64,000 bases of DNA from Pseudarthrobacter enclensis (GTDB taxonomy: Bacteria; Actinomycetota; Actinomycetes; Actinomycetales; Micrococcaceae): the NCBI RefSeq assembly GCF_001457025.1, contig NZ_KQ758604.1, positions 248,001 to 312,000 on the forward strand, given 5' to 3'. The notes under the pieces are model-generated. The model searched no databases. It was not told the DNA's origin and was given only the letters and a program-made list of their open reading frames with translations. The position numbers and the translations under genes are program-made. Each line of letters starts with the position of its first letter. Positions within the stretch are counted from its first letter, which is position 1. Positions 43,666 to 52,073 of this stretch are shown piece by piece.

Positions 43666-45203
43666 TGGACGTCTGGTCCTCCCTGATGGACGGTTTCGCC
43701 ACCGCCCTGACCCCCATGAACTTCCTGTACGCCGTCATCGGCGTCATCCTGGGCACCGCCGTCGGTGTCCTGCCCGGACTCGGCCCGGCCATGACCGTGG
43801 CCCTGCTGCTGCCCGTCACCTACGCCCTGGAACCCACCAGCGCGTTCATCATGTTCGCCGGCATCTACTACGGCGGCATGTACGGCGGCTCCACCACCTC
43901 CATCCTGCTCAACACGCCCGGCGAGTCGTCGTCCGTGGTGACGGCGATCGAGGGCAACAAGATGGCCAAGGCGGGCAGGGCCGCGCAGGCGCTGGCGACG
44001 GCGGCCATCGGCTCGTTCGTTGCAGGCACCATCGGCACCACACTCCTGGCGGTCTGCGCACCGATCGTGGTCCAGTTCGCCGTCAGCCTCGGCTCCCCGA
44101 GCTACTTTGCGATCATGCTGCTGGCGCTGCTGGCCGTCACCGCGGTCCTTGGCTCGTCCCGGCTGCGCGGTTTCGCAGCACTGGCCCTGGGCCTGGCCAT
44201 CGGCCTGGTGGGCATTGACTCCGTAACCGGCCAGCGCCGCCTGACCTTTGGCCAGCCGCTGCTGGCGGACGGCCTGGACATCGTGGTGGTCGCCGTCGCA
44301 ATCTTCGCCGTGGGCGAGGCCCTCTGGGTGGCGGCCCACCTGCGCCGCACCCCGCTGCATGTGATTCCGGTGGGCCGGCCGTGGATGGGCAAGAAGGACT
44401 GGCAGCGGTCCTGGAAGCCCTGGCTCCGCGGTACGGTGTTCGGCTTCCCGTTCGGCGCACTGCCTGCCGGCGGCGCCGAGATCCCCACGTTCCTGTCCTA
44501 CGTGACCGAGAAACGCCTCAGCAAGCACCCCGAGGAGTTCGGCAAGGGCGCCATCGAGGGCGTCGCAGGGCCGGAGGCGGCCAACAACGCGGCAGCCGCC
44601 GGCACGCTCACCCCCATGCTGGCCCTGGGCCTGCCCACCAACGCGACGGCGGCGGTGATGCTGGCTGCGTTCACCGGGTACGGCATCCAGCCCGGGCCGC
44701 AGCTGTTCTCGAGCGAAGGTCCGCTGGTGTGGGCGCTGATCGCCAGCCTCTTCATCGGCAACCTGCTGCTCCTGCTCATCAACCTGCCACTGGCCCCGCT
44801 GTGGGCCAAGCTGCTGCAGCTCCCCCGGCCGTACCTGTATGCGGGCATCCTGTTCTTCGCCACCCTGGGCGCCTACTCGGTGAACCTGCAGGCGTTCGAC
44901 CTGGTGATCCTGCTGGTCCTGGGCGCGCTGGGCTTCATGATGCGGCGCTTCGGCCTGCCGGTGCTTCCGCTGATCCTGGGCGTCATCCTGGGCCCGCGCC
45001 TGGAAGGCCAGCTGCGCAAGACGCTCCAGCTGAGCGCCGGCGACCCGGCAGGCCTGTGGAGCGAGCCGATCGCCGTTGGGATCTACATCATCATTGGCCT
45101 GATTTTGCTGTGGCCGCTCGCCTACAAGCTGATCCGCCGCAACCGCCCCCAGAACAGCAGCCTGCTGCCGGCCAACTCCGGGGCAGCCGACTACAGCGAC
45201 TAG
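43665..45203 (+). CDS. tctA: Tripartite tricarboxylate transporter large permease
   Basis: 512-residue membrane protein with about 11-12 helices. Conserved TctA motifs include [43 protein letters not shown] and the second-half repeat around [29 protein letters not shown] at 43665 shares one base with the tctB stop (TAATG). Energised by the ion gradient, not ATP. Substrate is probably citrate or a related acid, inferred from the adjacent CitA-like sensor. Confidence 0.95.
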   Translation: MDVWSSLMDGFATALTPMNFLYAVIGVILGTAVGVLPGLGPAMTVALLLPVTYALEPTSAFIMFAGIYYGGMYGGSTTSILLNTPGESSSVVTAIEGNKMAKAGRAAQALATAAIGSFVAGTIGTTLLAVCAPIVVQFAVSLGSPSYFAIMLLALLAVTAVLGSSRLRGFAALALGLAIGLVGIDSVTGQRRLTFGQPLLADGLDIVVVAVAIFAVGEALWVAAHLRRTPLHVIPVGRPWMGKKDWQRSWKPWLRGTVFGFPFGALPAGGAEIPTFLSYVTEKRLSKHPEEFGKGAIEGVAGPEAANNAAAAGTLTPMLALGLPTNATAAVMLAAFTGYGIQPGPQLFSSEGPLVWALIASLFIGNLLLLLINLPLAPLWAKLLQLPRPYLYAGILFFATLGAYSVNLQAFDLVILLVLGALGFMMRRFGLPVLPLILGVILGPRLEGQLRKTLQLSAGDPAGLWSEPIAVGIYIIIGLILLWPLAYKLIRRNRPQNSSLLPANSGAADYSD

Positions 45204-45235
45204 CCGCCGACGGCGCGCAAAGACAAGGAGACTCC

Positions 45236-45628
45236 ATGACCATCGTGGTGGGATACGTTCCGACCCCCGAGGGCGAAGCCGCCCTGACCCAGGCGATCGC
45301 CGAGGCCCGCAAGAGCAGCTCCACCCTGCTGGTGATCAATTCCTCCAGGGGTGATGCGCTGGTGGATAACCGCTACGCCCAGGAGCAGGACATCCAAAGC
45401 ATCGAGGATCGTCTTGCCACCCAGGGCATCGACCACGTGATCAAGCAGCCGGTCCGTGGGCACGATGCCGCCGCGGAGGTCCTGGACGCGGCGGAGGAGC
45501 ACAACGCCGAGCTGATCGTCATCGGCCTGCGCCGCCGCACCCCGGTGGGCAAGCTGATCATGGGCAGCGTCTCCCAGCGGATCCTGCTGGAAGCCGACTG
45601 CCCCGTCCTGGCCGTCAAGGCCGGCTAG
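45236..45628 (+). CDS. Single-domain universal stress protein
   Basis: 130-residue UspA protein with the nucleotide-binding pattern GLRRRTPVGKLIMGSVS near the C-terminus. The ATG at 45236 has AAGGAG 5 bp before. It is 32 bp behind tctA and ahead of a strong terminator, so it belongs to the tct operon. Usp genes at the ends of TRAP and Tct transporter operons are known; the role there is unclear. Confidence 0.9.
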   Translation: MTIVVGYVPTPEGEAALTQAIAEARKSSSTLLVINSSRGDALVDNRYAQEQDIQSIEDRLATQGIDHVIKQPVRGHDAAAEVLDAAEEHNAELIVIGLRRRTPVGKLIMGSVSQRILLEADCPVLAVKAG

Positions 45629-45643
45629 CCCGGACGCGTGCCG

Positions 45644-45685
45644 GCTGTACCGCGCAGGCTCAGGAGCCTGCGCGGTACAGCTTTT
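45644..45685 (+). terminator. Rho-independent terminator after usp
   Basis: A perfect 17-bp stem, GCTGTACCGCGCAGGCT at 45644-45660 with its complement at 45665-45681, CAGG tetraloop, then TTTT. It overlaps the last codons of the convergent hydrolase gene. Ends the tctCBA-usp transcript. Confidence 0.9.
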
Positions 45686-46529
45686 GGCGTTGGCGGCCCA
45701 GCCCCGCGACTTCTGCCTCCACCACGTCCCCCGGCCGCAGGTACGGGAAGCGGCCGCTCAGCGCCACCCCCTCCGGAGTTCCGGTGATGATCACATCACC
45801 GGGCTCCAGCCGCATGTACTGGCTGCAGTGGTGCACCACGGTGGCCGGCCCGAAGATCAGCCCCGCCGTGGAGGAGTCCTGGCGGAGCTCCCCGTTGACC
45901 AGGCTCCGCAAGGTGAGGTTGCGGGCGTCGACGTCCTCCGCGGGAACCAGCCAGGGCCCAAGGGGCGTGGAACCGGGCAGCGTCTTGCCCTTGGTCCACT
46001 GCCCGCCCGCACCCGGAAGCTGGTACTCGCGCTCGGAAAAATCGTTGGCCGTGACGTAGCCGGCAATACAGGCAAGGGCGTCCTCTTCGGAGGCCAGGTA
46101 GCTGGCTTCGCGGCCGATGACGATGCCAAGTTCCACCTCCCAGTCGTATTTCCGGGAATGCGGCGGAACCGGTGCGGGATCATAAGGCCCGGCAACCGTA
46201 TTGGACGGCTTGAGGAAAACCACGGGGACGTCCGGCGGGGCGGAACCGGACTCGGCAGCGTGGGCCGCATAGTTCATGCCGATGCCCACCACCGCTCCGG
46301 GCCGGGCCACCGGGGCGCCAACGCGCAGCGTCCCGGCATCCTCCAGGACCGGCAGGCTCCCCTCGGCCAGCGCATCCCGCACCCGGCCGAGTCCGCCGTC
46401 GGCCAGGAAGGAGCCGTCCACATCGGCGGTGAGGGGCAGGAGGCTGAAGTACCGGTCCGGTGCGTCGTGGGACGGGACCATGACTGCCGGCCGTTCCTTG
46501 CCGGCCTCGCCCAGGCGCATGATTCGCAT
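45660..46529 (-). CDS. Fumarylacetoacetate hydrolase family protein
   Basis: 289-residue FAH-family protein, cleaving or decarboxylating a beta-diketo or oxo acid. Family motifs are present: VVGIGMNYAAHAAE, VFLKPSNTVAGPYDP, the metal-binding EVELGIVIGREASY, and GYVTANDFSERE. The ATG at 46529 follows GAGGAG. Reaction cannot be decided from motifs; candidates include acylpyruvase and 2-hydroxyhepta-dienedioate-type isomerase. Its 3' end forms half of the usp terminator. Confidence 0.88.
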   Translation of the reverse strand: MRIMRLGEAGKERPAVMVPSHDAPDRYFSLLPLTADVDGSFLADGGLGRVRDALAEGSLPVLEDAGTLRVGAPVARPGAVVGIGMNYAAHAAESGSAPPDVPVVFLKPSNTVAGPYDPAPVPPHSRKYDWEVELGIVIGREASYLASEEDALACIAGYVTANDFSEREYQLPGAGGQWTKGKTLPGSTPLGPWLVPAEDVDARNLTLRSLVNGELRQDSSTAGLIFGPATVVHHCSQYMRLEPGDVIITGTPEGVALSGRFPYLRPGDVVEAEVAGLGRQRQKLYRAGS

Positions 46530-46718
46530 GGCGGATCTCCTCGGGTGGTGGGGTCGGAGCCGGGCTTTCCGGCCCCTTATCCATGGTCGCCGATCCGGGC
46601 GGCGCCCCATGAACGGACGGTTTGTGACCAGCCCTCGGACAGCAGACATCTGACATCTGGACACTTCGCCGGGTAGAATGGCTTAGCCCTCCGGCAAGCA
46701 CCACAGAAAGTTCAGCAC

Positions 46719-46979
46719 ATGAGTACAGCCACCCTGGAACGCCGTCCCGCCGCCGCCGGCCCCGCCGAAGCAGCCGCGAACCGGTCCATCGACCTGGAAT
46801 TCTCCAGCGCCAGCGAAGTCCACGCCGGGCTCGAAGACGCCGTTGCCGAACTGATCAGCGTCGCCGCCCGGGACGCCGCCTGCGGGATCCTGGTGACGCG
46901 CCTGTACCCGGGACGCTACACGGTGGCCCTGGATGAATCGGTGCCGTTCGGCCAGACGTACGAGACCATCGCTGCCTGA
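46719..46979 (+). CDS. Small hypothetical protein
   Basis: 86 residues, acidic (many Glu/Asp), no signal or membrane segment. Residues 30-86 look folded: HAGLEDAVAELISVAARDA then CGILVTRLYPGRYTVALDESVPFG. I do not recognise the family. Start at 46719 has AGAAAG upstream; a clear terminator follows, which supports a real transcript. Confidence 0.65.
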   Translation: MSTATLERRPAAAGPAEAAANRSIDLEFSSASEVHAGLEDAVAELISVAARDAACGILVTRLYPGRYTVALDESVPFGQTYETIAA

Positions 46980-47013
46980 TTGCGGCAGCCCCGGCAGGTG
47001 CCGGGAACGCAAG

Positions 47014-47050
47014 AATCCCCGCCCTGCCTGAGGCAGGAGCGGGGATTTTG
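47014..47050. terminator. Terminator between small protein and DUF1918 genes
   Basis: Stem from AATCCCC (47014-47020) with GGGGATT (47041-47047), extended inside by GC and CCTGCCT/AGGCAGG, then TTGTTGTT on the plus side. Lies between convergent genes and can serve both. Confidence 0.85.
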
Positions 47051-47073
47051 TTGTTCACGTTCTACGGGTACTG

Positions 47074-47310
47074 CTAGCTGCGGCGCACCTGCACGCCGTC
47101 GGATTTAAGGAAGAGCTGCTTCTCTGCCGGTCCGGCCGGCACCAGCCACAGGACGTTCCCGCTCTGGGACACCTCTTCCACCTCTCCGGCGGCTACCACA
47201 TGCGCATGCTTCATGATCTCGACCCGGTCGCCCACCTGGAGGGATTTCCAGTCGGAGACTGTGGCGGAATGGGCATGGCGCCTCGACAGGACTGCCCCAC
47301 GTGCTTTCAT
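47074..47310 (-). CDS. DUF1918 domain protein
   Basis: 78 residues. The C-terminal 60 match the small SH3-like DUF1918 fold: LQVGDRVEIMKHAHVVAAGEVEEV and VLWLVPAGPAEKQLFLKSDGVQV. The start lies within a short basic N-terminal extension. Such proteins are frequent in actinobacteria with no known role. It is 163 bp downstream of hutH in the same direction. Confidence 0.82.
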   Translation of the reverse strand: MKARGAVLSRRHAHSATVSDWKSLQVGDRVEIMKHAHVVAAGEVEEVSQSGNVLWLVPAGPAEKQLFLKSDGVQVRRS

Positions 47311-47473
47311 TTGAACTACTACCCCTTTGTATGCGTTCTGCCGTCACAGCGTCTTCGGTGTGACTTTCACTACACCTTCAGTTCTACTACAATTCGCGAC
47401 CCACCGTTGGCAGTGTCGGCCAAAATTCCAACAGGTGGACGCGGAGTGCAGTGGAGCTGAAGATCCTTCGGCG

Positions 47474-49066
47474 TCAGGCCAGGGTTCCGACGGCGGATTC
47501 GGCCGCCCGCAACACGTCACCGGACGCGACCAGCCGGTCAGCCGCTTCGAGTTCGGGTGAGAGGAACCGGTCAGTGCCTGGCCCGTCCACCACTGCCCGC
47601 AGCGCCTGGACGACGGCGGCACCGGCAGCACCGGGCACCAGTTCGCCGCCGGAGAGCTGGGTGCGGATGTCCAGCGCGCGGGCCGACGTCACCAGTTCGA
47701 TGGCGAGGACACGGCGCAGGTTCTCCACGGCCTTGCGCAGCTTCCGTGCGGCGTGCCAGCCCATGGAGACGTGGTCCTCCTGCATGGCCGAGCTGGGGAT
47801 GGAGTCCACGGACGCCGGAACAGCGAGCCGCTTGTTGTCCGAGACCAGCCCCGCCTGGGTGTACTGCGCGATCATCAGGCCGGAATCAACGCCGGGGTCC
47901 GAGGCCAGGAAGGCCGGCAGCCCGTGTGACCGGGCCGGGTCCAGCATCCGGTCCGTCCGGCGCTCGGCGATGGAGCTGAGGTCGGCGACGGCGATGGCCA
48001 GGTAGTCCAAAACGAAGGCCACGGGTGCGCCGTGGAAGTTGCCGTTGGAGCTGACCCGGCCGTCCGGCAGGACCACCGGATTGTCGATGGCAGCGGCCAG
48101 TTCGCGGGTGGCCACCAGTTCGGCGTGGTCCACGGTGTCCCGGACGGCGCCGGCCACCTGCGGGGCGCAGCGCAGGGAGTAGGCGTCCTGGACGCGGGAG
48201 TCCCCCACTCGGTGTGAGGCGACGATCGGTGAACCGGACAGGACCCGCAGCATATTGTCCGCGCTGGCGGCCTGGCCGGGGTGCGGCCGCAGCGCGGCGT
48301 GCAGTTCGGGCAGGAACACCTGGTCGGTGCCCAGCAGCGCCTCGACGCTGAGCGCGGCGGTGATGTCCGCCGTCGTGAGCAGCCGGCGAAGGTCCGCGAT
48401 GGCCATCAGGAGCATGCCCAGCATCCCCTCGGTGCCGTTGACCAGCGCCAGCCCTTCCTTTTCGGCAAGGGTGACCGGCTCAATGCCGTGTTTCGCCAGC
48501 AGCTCGGCGACAGGTGGCTGTCCGTGTCCGCCGTACGTGGCGCCGTCGGGCCCTTCCGCTTCGCCTTCACCCATCAGCACCAGCGCGCAGTGCGAAAGCG
48601 GGGCGAGGTCGCCGGAGCAGCCGAGGGAACCGAATTCGCGGACCACGGGCGTGATGCCGGCGTTGAGGACGTCCACCATGGTCTGCAGGACGACAGGGCG
48701 GACGCCGGTGCGGCCGGAGGCCAGGGTCTTGGCGCGCAGGAACATGATGCCCTGCACCACTTCGCGTTCCACGGCCGGTCCCATGCCGGCGGCGTGGCTG
48801 CGGATCAGGGATTTCTGCAGCTGGGTGCGCAGCTCGTTGGGGATGTGCCGGTTGGCCAGGGCGCCGAAGCCGGTGGAGATGCCGTAGGCGGGGGTGTCGC
48901 TGGAGGCCAGGCTGTCGATGTGGGCGCGGACCTTGGCGACAGCTTCCAGGGCTTCCGGCGCGATGGCCACCTTGGCGTCGTGGCGGGCGACGGCGAGGAC
49001 ATCCTCGGGCGTGACTCCCGCCGATCCGAGGGTGACGGTGAGTGGTTCGTGGGTTGTGATGGTCAT
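47474..49066 (-). CDS. hutH: Histidine ammonia-lyase
   Basis: 530-residue enzyme deaminating histidine to urocanate. The MIO-forming site lies at 150-152 in EFGSLGCSGDLAPLSH, so it reads Cys-Ser-Gly where Ala-Ser-Gly is the usual triplet; the Ser that matters is kept. YGISTGFG (about 61-68) is the catalytic tyrosine loop. The ATG at 49066 has AGGA upstream. Downstream of hutU in one transcript, but with a 103-bp gap filled by a large inverted repeat. Confidence 0.95.
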   Translation of the reverse strand: MTITTHEPLTVTLGSAGVTPEDVLAVARHDAKVAIAPEALEAVAKVRAHIDSLASSDTPAYGISTGFGALANRHIPNELRTQLQKSLIRSHAAGMGPAVEREVVQGIMFLRAKTLASGRTGVRPVVLQTMVDVLNAGITPVVREFGSLGCSGDLAPLSHCALVLMGEGEAEGPDGATYGGHGQPPVAELLAKHGIEPVTLAEKEGLALVNGTEGMLGMLLMAIADLRRLLTTADITAALSVEALLGTDQVFLPELHAALRPHPGQAASADNMLRVLSGSPIVASHRVGDSRVQDAYSLRCAPQVAGAVRDTVDHAELVATRELAAAIDNPVVLPDGRVSSNGNFHGAPVAFVLDYLAIAVADLSSIAERRTDRMLDPARSHGLPAFLASDPGVDSGLMIAQYTQAGLVSDNKRLAVPASVDSIPSSAMQEDHVSMGWHAARKLRKAVENLRRVLAIELVTSARALDIRTQLSGGELVPGAAGAAVVQALRAVVDGPGTDRFLSPELEAADRLVASGDVLRAAESAVGTLA

Positions 49067-49089
49067 GATTCCTACTTCGGTGGTTGCTC

Positions 49090-49153
49090 CCAACTAGGTA
49101 GCAGTAAATGTCGTTCTGAGCCTTCAAAACGACATCTACTGCGACTCAGTTGG
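49090..49153. repeat. 64-bp inverted repeat between hutU and hutH
   Basis: Two 26-nt arms (49090-49115 and 49128-49153) around a 12-nt centre. Outer CCAACT pairs with AGTTGG, inner GCAGTAAATGTCGTT pairs with AACGACATCTACTGC with one mismatch, and five unpaired bases divide them. It begins 17 bp after the hutU stop and ends 24 bp before the hutH start, so it would fold in the hut mRNA. It may be a dispersed palindromic element. Confidence 0.8.
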
Positions 49154-49169
49154 GTTAGCGGGATGTCAG

Positions 49170-50870
49170 TTAGTTGGTTTCGTTCATCGGGATGCGGACG
49201 CCGCGTTCCGTGGCGACGTCGGCGGCGCGGTCGTAGCCGGCGTCGACGTGGCGGATGACGCCCATGCCGGGGTCGTTGGTGAGGAGCCGTTCGAGCTTTT
49301 CGGCGGCGAGGTCCGTACCGTCGGCCACTGACACCTGGCCGGCGTGGATGGACCGGCCGATGCCGACGCCGCCGCCGTGGTGGATGGACACCCAGGTGGC
49401 CCCGGAAGAGGTGTTGAGCAGGGCGTTCAGCAGCGGCCAGTCGGCAATGGCGTCCGAACCATCGGCCATGGCTTCGGTTTCCCGGTACGGGGAGGCGACG
49501 GAGCCGGAGTCCAGGTGGTCGCGGCCGATCACGATGGGCGCCTTGACCTTGCCTTCCTTGACGAGCTGGTTGAACAGCAGCCCGGCCTTGGCGCGTTCGC
49601 CGTAGCCCAGCCAGCAGATGCGGGCGGGCAGGCCCTCGAACTCCACCCGGTCCTGGGCGGCGTCGATCCACTTATGCAGGTGCTTGTTCTCGGGGAAGAG
49701 TTCCTTGATGGCTTCGTCGGTGACGCGGATGTCCTCCGGGTCGCCGGAGAGCGCCACCCAGCGGAAGGGGCCAAGGCCTTCGCAGAAGAGCGGGCGGATG
49801 TAGGCGGGGACGAAGCCGGGGAATTCGAAAGCGCGGGCGTAGCCGCCCTTGCGGGCCTCGTCGCGGATGGAGTTGCCGTAGTCGAAGACCTCGGCGCCGG
49901 CGTCCTGGAATTCCACCATGGCCTGCACGTGGCGGGCCATCGAGGCCTGGGCCTTCTTGGTGAATCCTTCGGGATCCGCCTCGGCTTCGCGGTGCCATTC
50001 GGCCACGGAGATGCCCTCCGGCAGGTAGGACAGGGGGTCGTGGGCGCTGGTCTGGTCGGTGACGACGTCCACGGTCAGCTCGCCGGCCTTGTGGCGGCGC
50101 AGCAGTTCCGGGAAGACCTCGGCGGCGTTGCCTACGTAGCCCACGGACCAGCCGCGGCGCTCTTCCTTGGCCTTGAGTACCTTGGCGATGGCGGCGTCGA
50201 GGTCTGTTTCCACCTCGTCCAGGTAACGCTTGCCGGCGCGGCGGCGCAGGCGGGTCTCGTCGACGTCGACGATCAGGCAGGCACCGTCGTTCAGGGTGAC
50301 GGCCAGCGGCTGGGCGCCGCCCATGCCGCCGCAGCCGCCGGTCAGGGTCAGGGTTCCGGCAAGCGGCCCCTCGGTGGAGCCGTCCCGGAGTTTGCGTCCG
50401 ACGGCGGCGAAGGTTTCGTAGGTGCCCTGCAGGATGCCCTGGGTGCCGATGTAGATCCAGGAACCGGCAGTCATCTGCCCGTACATCAGCAGACCCTCGG
50501 CCTCGAGCCGGCGGAATTCGGGCCAGGTGGCCCAGTCGCCCACGAGGTTGGAGTTGGCCAGCAGGACCCGCGGAGCCCATTCGTGGGTGCGGAAGACGCC
50601 CACCGGCTTGCCGGACTGGACCAGCAGGGTTTCGTCCTTTTCCATGGTTTCCAGGGTGCGGGTGATGGCGTCAAACGCAGCCCAGGAGCGGACGGCCCGG
50701 CCGGTGCCGCCGTAGACCACCAGGTCATCGGGGCGCTCGGCGACCTCGGGGTCCAGGTTGTTCATCAGCATACGCAACGGCGCCTCAGTCTGCCAGGACT
50801 TGGCGGTGAGCTTGGCGCCGCGGGCTGCTTTGACCGGGCGGGCACCGGTGGTGAAATCGGCGGGTGCCAT
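49170..50870 (-). CDS. hutU: Urocanate hydratase
   Basis: 566-residue NAD+-using enzyme converting urocanate to imidazolonepropionate. The NAD site [17 protein letters not shown] and the [11 protein letters not shown] segment with the active-site cysteine are present; length is normal for the family (about 555-565). First gene of the hutU-hutH unit. An IclR-type palindrome lies 111 bp upstream of the start. hutI, needed for the next step, is not in this window. Confidence 0.96.
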   Translation of the reverse strand: MAPADFTTGARPVKAARGAKLTAKSWQTEAPLRMLMNNLDPEVAERPDDLVVYGGTGRAVRSWAAFDAITRTLETMEKDETLLVQSGKPVGVFRTHEWAPRVLLANSNLVGDWATWPEFRRLEAEGLLMYGQMTAGSWIYIGTQGILQGTYETFAAVGRKLRDGSTEGPLAGTLTLTGGCGGMGGAQPLAVTLNDGACLIVDVDETRLRRRAGKRYLDEVETDLDAAIAKVLKAKEERRGWSVGYVGNAAEVFPELLRRHKAGELTVDVVTDQTSAHDPLSYLPEGISVAEWHREAEADPEGFTKKAQASMARHVQAMVEFQDAGAEVFDYGNSIRDEARKGGYARAFEFPGFVPAYIRPLFCEGLGPFRWVALSGDPEDIRVTDEAIKELFPENKHLHKWIDAAQDRVEFEGLPARICWLGYGERAKAGLLFNQLVKEGKVKAPIVIGRDHLDSGSVASPYRETEAMADGSDAIADWPLLNALLNTSSGATWVSIHHGGGVGIGRSIHAGQVSVADGTDLAAEKLERLLTNDPGMGVIRHVDAGYDRAADVATERGVRIPMNETN

Positions 50871-50980
50871 GATGGCTCCTTTTCAATCGTGGTGGTTGTT
50901 CAAAAGTCGGGGAGGGAAAGATCTTCTGTATCTACTAAAGCCCTTTGGAGACGGGCCATACAGGGGTTTCAGAGGGGTAC

Positions 50981-50998
50981 TGTCCGGCATTCCAGACA
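50981..50998. promoter_or_regulatory. IclR-type operator upstream of hutU
   Basis: TGTCCGGCATTCCAGACA differs from the site at 51993 in two positions; both are imperfect palindromes with TGTC/GACA ends. Placement upstream of hutU and upstream of iclR implies control by the adjacent IclR protein. Confidence 0.7.
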
Positions 50999-51012
50999 CT
51001 CCCACCCCCTGC

Positions 51013-51073
51013 GTTGCTTTATCACTTTGAGTCCCTAAAACCCTGTTTTAGGGACTCAAAGTGATAGGGCAAC
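51013..51073. repeat. 61-bp inverted repeat downstream of iclR
   Basis: 21-bp perfect arms at 51021-51041 and 51045-51065 (core TTTGAGTCCCTAAAAC) with a 3-nt loop, extended by GTTGC/GCAAC at 51013-51017 and 51069-51073. It starts 8 bp after the iclR stop and may end that transcript, though no U-tract follows. Such a long perfect hairpin is more than a terminator needs. Confidence 0.85.
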
Positions 51074-51080
51074 GGTGGTT

Positions 51081-51896
51081 TTATTTCACGGGGCGCCCAT
51101 GGAGGCGGACGGACAGTTCGTCGGCGACCTTCTGCACCCGGGCGGCCAGGACGGGCCACTCCCCGGCAGATAGCTTGCCCTCCAGGAACGTGACGGCGAC
51201 GGCGGCGGTGGGCCAGCCGAGATGGTCCGTTACTGCTGCGGCGATGGACCCGAAGCCCGGCGTCACCTCACCATGTTCGGTGGCGTAGCCGCGTTGCCTG
51301 ACCTGGTCCAGGTGGGAGGACAGGGCCGAGTACTTCATGATGGGTGATTCGGTTTCATGCCTGGCCGTGAAGGCGGCGGCGTTCGGGTACAGCGCCCGGA
51401 CCTGGGACTTTGGCAGGGCGGCGAGTATGGCGCGGCCGCTGGCGGTCAGGTGGCTGGGCAGCCGGACCCCGACGTCGGTCACCAGGGAGGGGCGGTTCTT
51501 GGCCCGCTCCTCCACGATGTAGAGCACGTCCCGTCCATGGAGCACCGCCAGGTGGGCGCTCTCCCCCAGCGCATCGACCAGGGAGGCCAGCAGGGGCCGG
51601 CCCAGCCGTGAGAGGGGTTCCTGGCGGGAGTACGCCGAACTCAGCTCGAACGCACTGATGCCCAGGCCGTACCGCTGTTCTTCGTGCAGGTGCATGACGA
51701 ACCCGTTCGCCTCCATGACTCCCAGCAGGTGGTACACGCTGGACCGCGGGAGCCCCAGCGTCGAGGCGATCTGGGATGCGGCCATGGGTCCGCGCCGTGA
51801 GGCCAGCAGTTTCAGGATCCGCAGGGTGTTCTCCGCCGCCGGCACCTTGGACGTGGCTCTGGCATCGCGGCCCGCCTGTGTTGCCTGGGTGGCCAT
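51081..51896 (-). CDS. IclR-family transcriptional regulator (probable hut regulator)
   Basis: 271 residues. N-terminal winged helix (about 18-80) with ENTLRILKLLASRRGPMAASQIASTLGLPRSSVYHLL; C-terminal ligand domain with GESAHLAVLHGRDVLYIVEE and the ATEHGEVTPGFGSIAAAV motif of the family. Encoded upstream of hutU in the same direction, with shared palindromes before both genes. Role as hut repressor or activator responding to histidine or urocanate is inference. Confidence 0.92.
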   Translation of the reverse strand: MATQATQAGRDARATSKVPAAENTLRILKLLASRRGPMAASQIASTLGLPRSSVYHLLGVMEANGFVMHLHEEQRYGLGISAFELSSAYSRQEPLSRLGRPLLASLVDALGESAHLAVLHGRDVLYIVEERAKNRPSLVTDVGVRLPSHLTASGRAILAALPKSQVRALYPNAAAFTARHETESPIMKYSALSSHLDQVRQRGYATEHGEVTPGFGSIAAAVTDHLGWPTAAVAVTFLEGKLSAGEWPVLAARVQKVADELSVRLHGRPVK

Positions 51897-51925
51897 CGCA
51901 TTCCTCCTTCCGGGAACCGCGGCTG

Positions 51926-51943
51926 TGTCCGGTATCCCGTACT
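51926..51943. promoter_or_regulatory. Degenerate IclR-type site before iclR
   Basis: TGTCCGGTATCCCGTACT keeps the left half of the neighbouring operator but not the GACA end. It is 30 bp upstream of the iclR start and may be a second, weaker autoregulatory site. Confidence 0.4.
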
Positions 51944-51992
51944 CCAGTGTGGACGTTCCCCTGGTTCAGAAGATGGCGCTTCCTTGGCCTTG

Positions 51993-52010
51993 TGTCCGGT
52001 ATACCAGACA
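51993..52010. promoter_or_regulatory. IclR-type operator in iclR/dinB-like intergenic region
   Basis: TGTCCGGTATACCAGACA, an 18-bp near-perfect palindrome about 97 bp upstream of iclR and 64 bp upstream of the DinB-like gene. Almost identical to the site before hutU. Confidence 0.7.
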
Positions 52011-52073
52011 TATGCTTCCGATGGTTGTTTCTTTGGTGCCTTTTGCATCGCAGGCTTCGGTAGAGTCCGGACC

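Noticed and set aside
49344..51038. 564-codon plus-strand frame opposite hutU
   Set aside because: hutU is unmistakable on the minus strand; this frame is a shadow.
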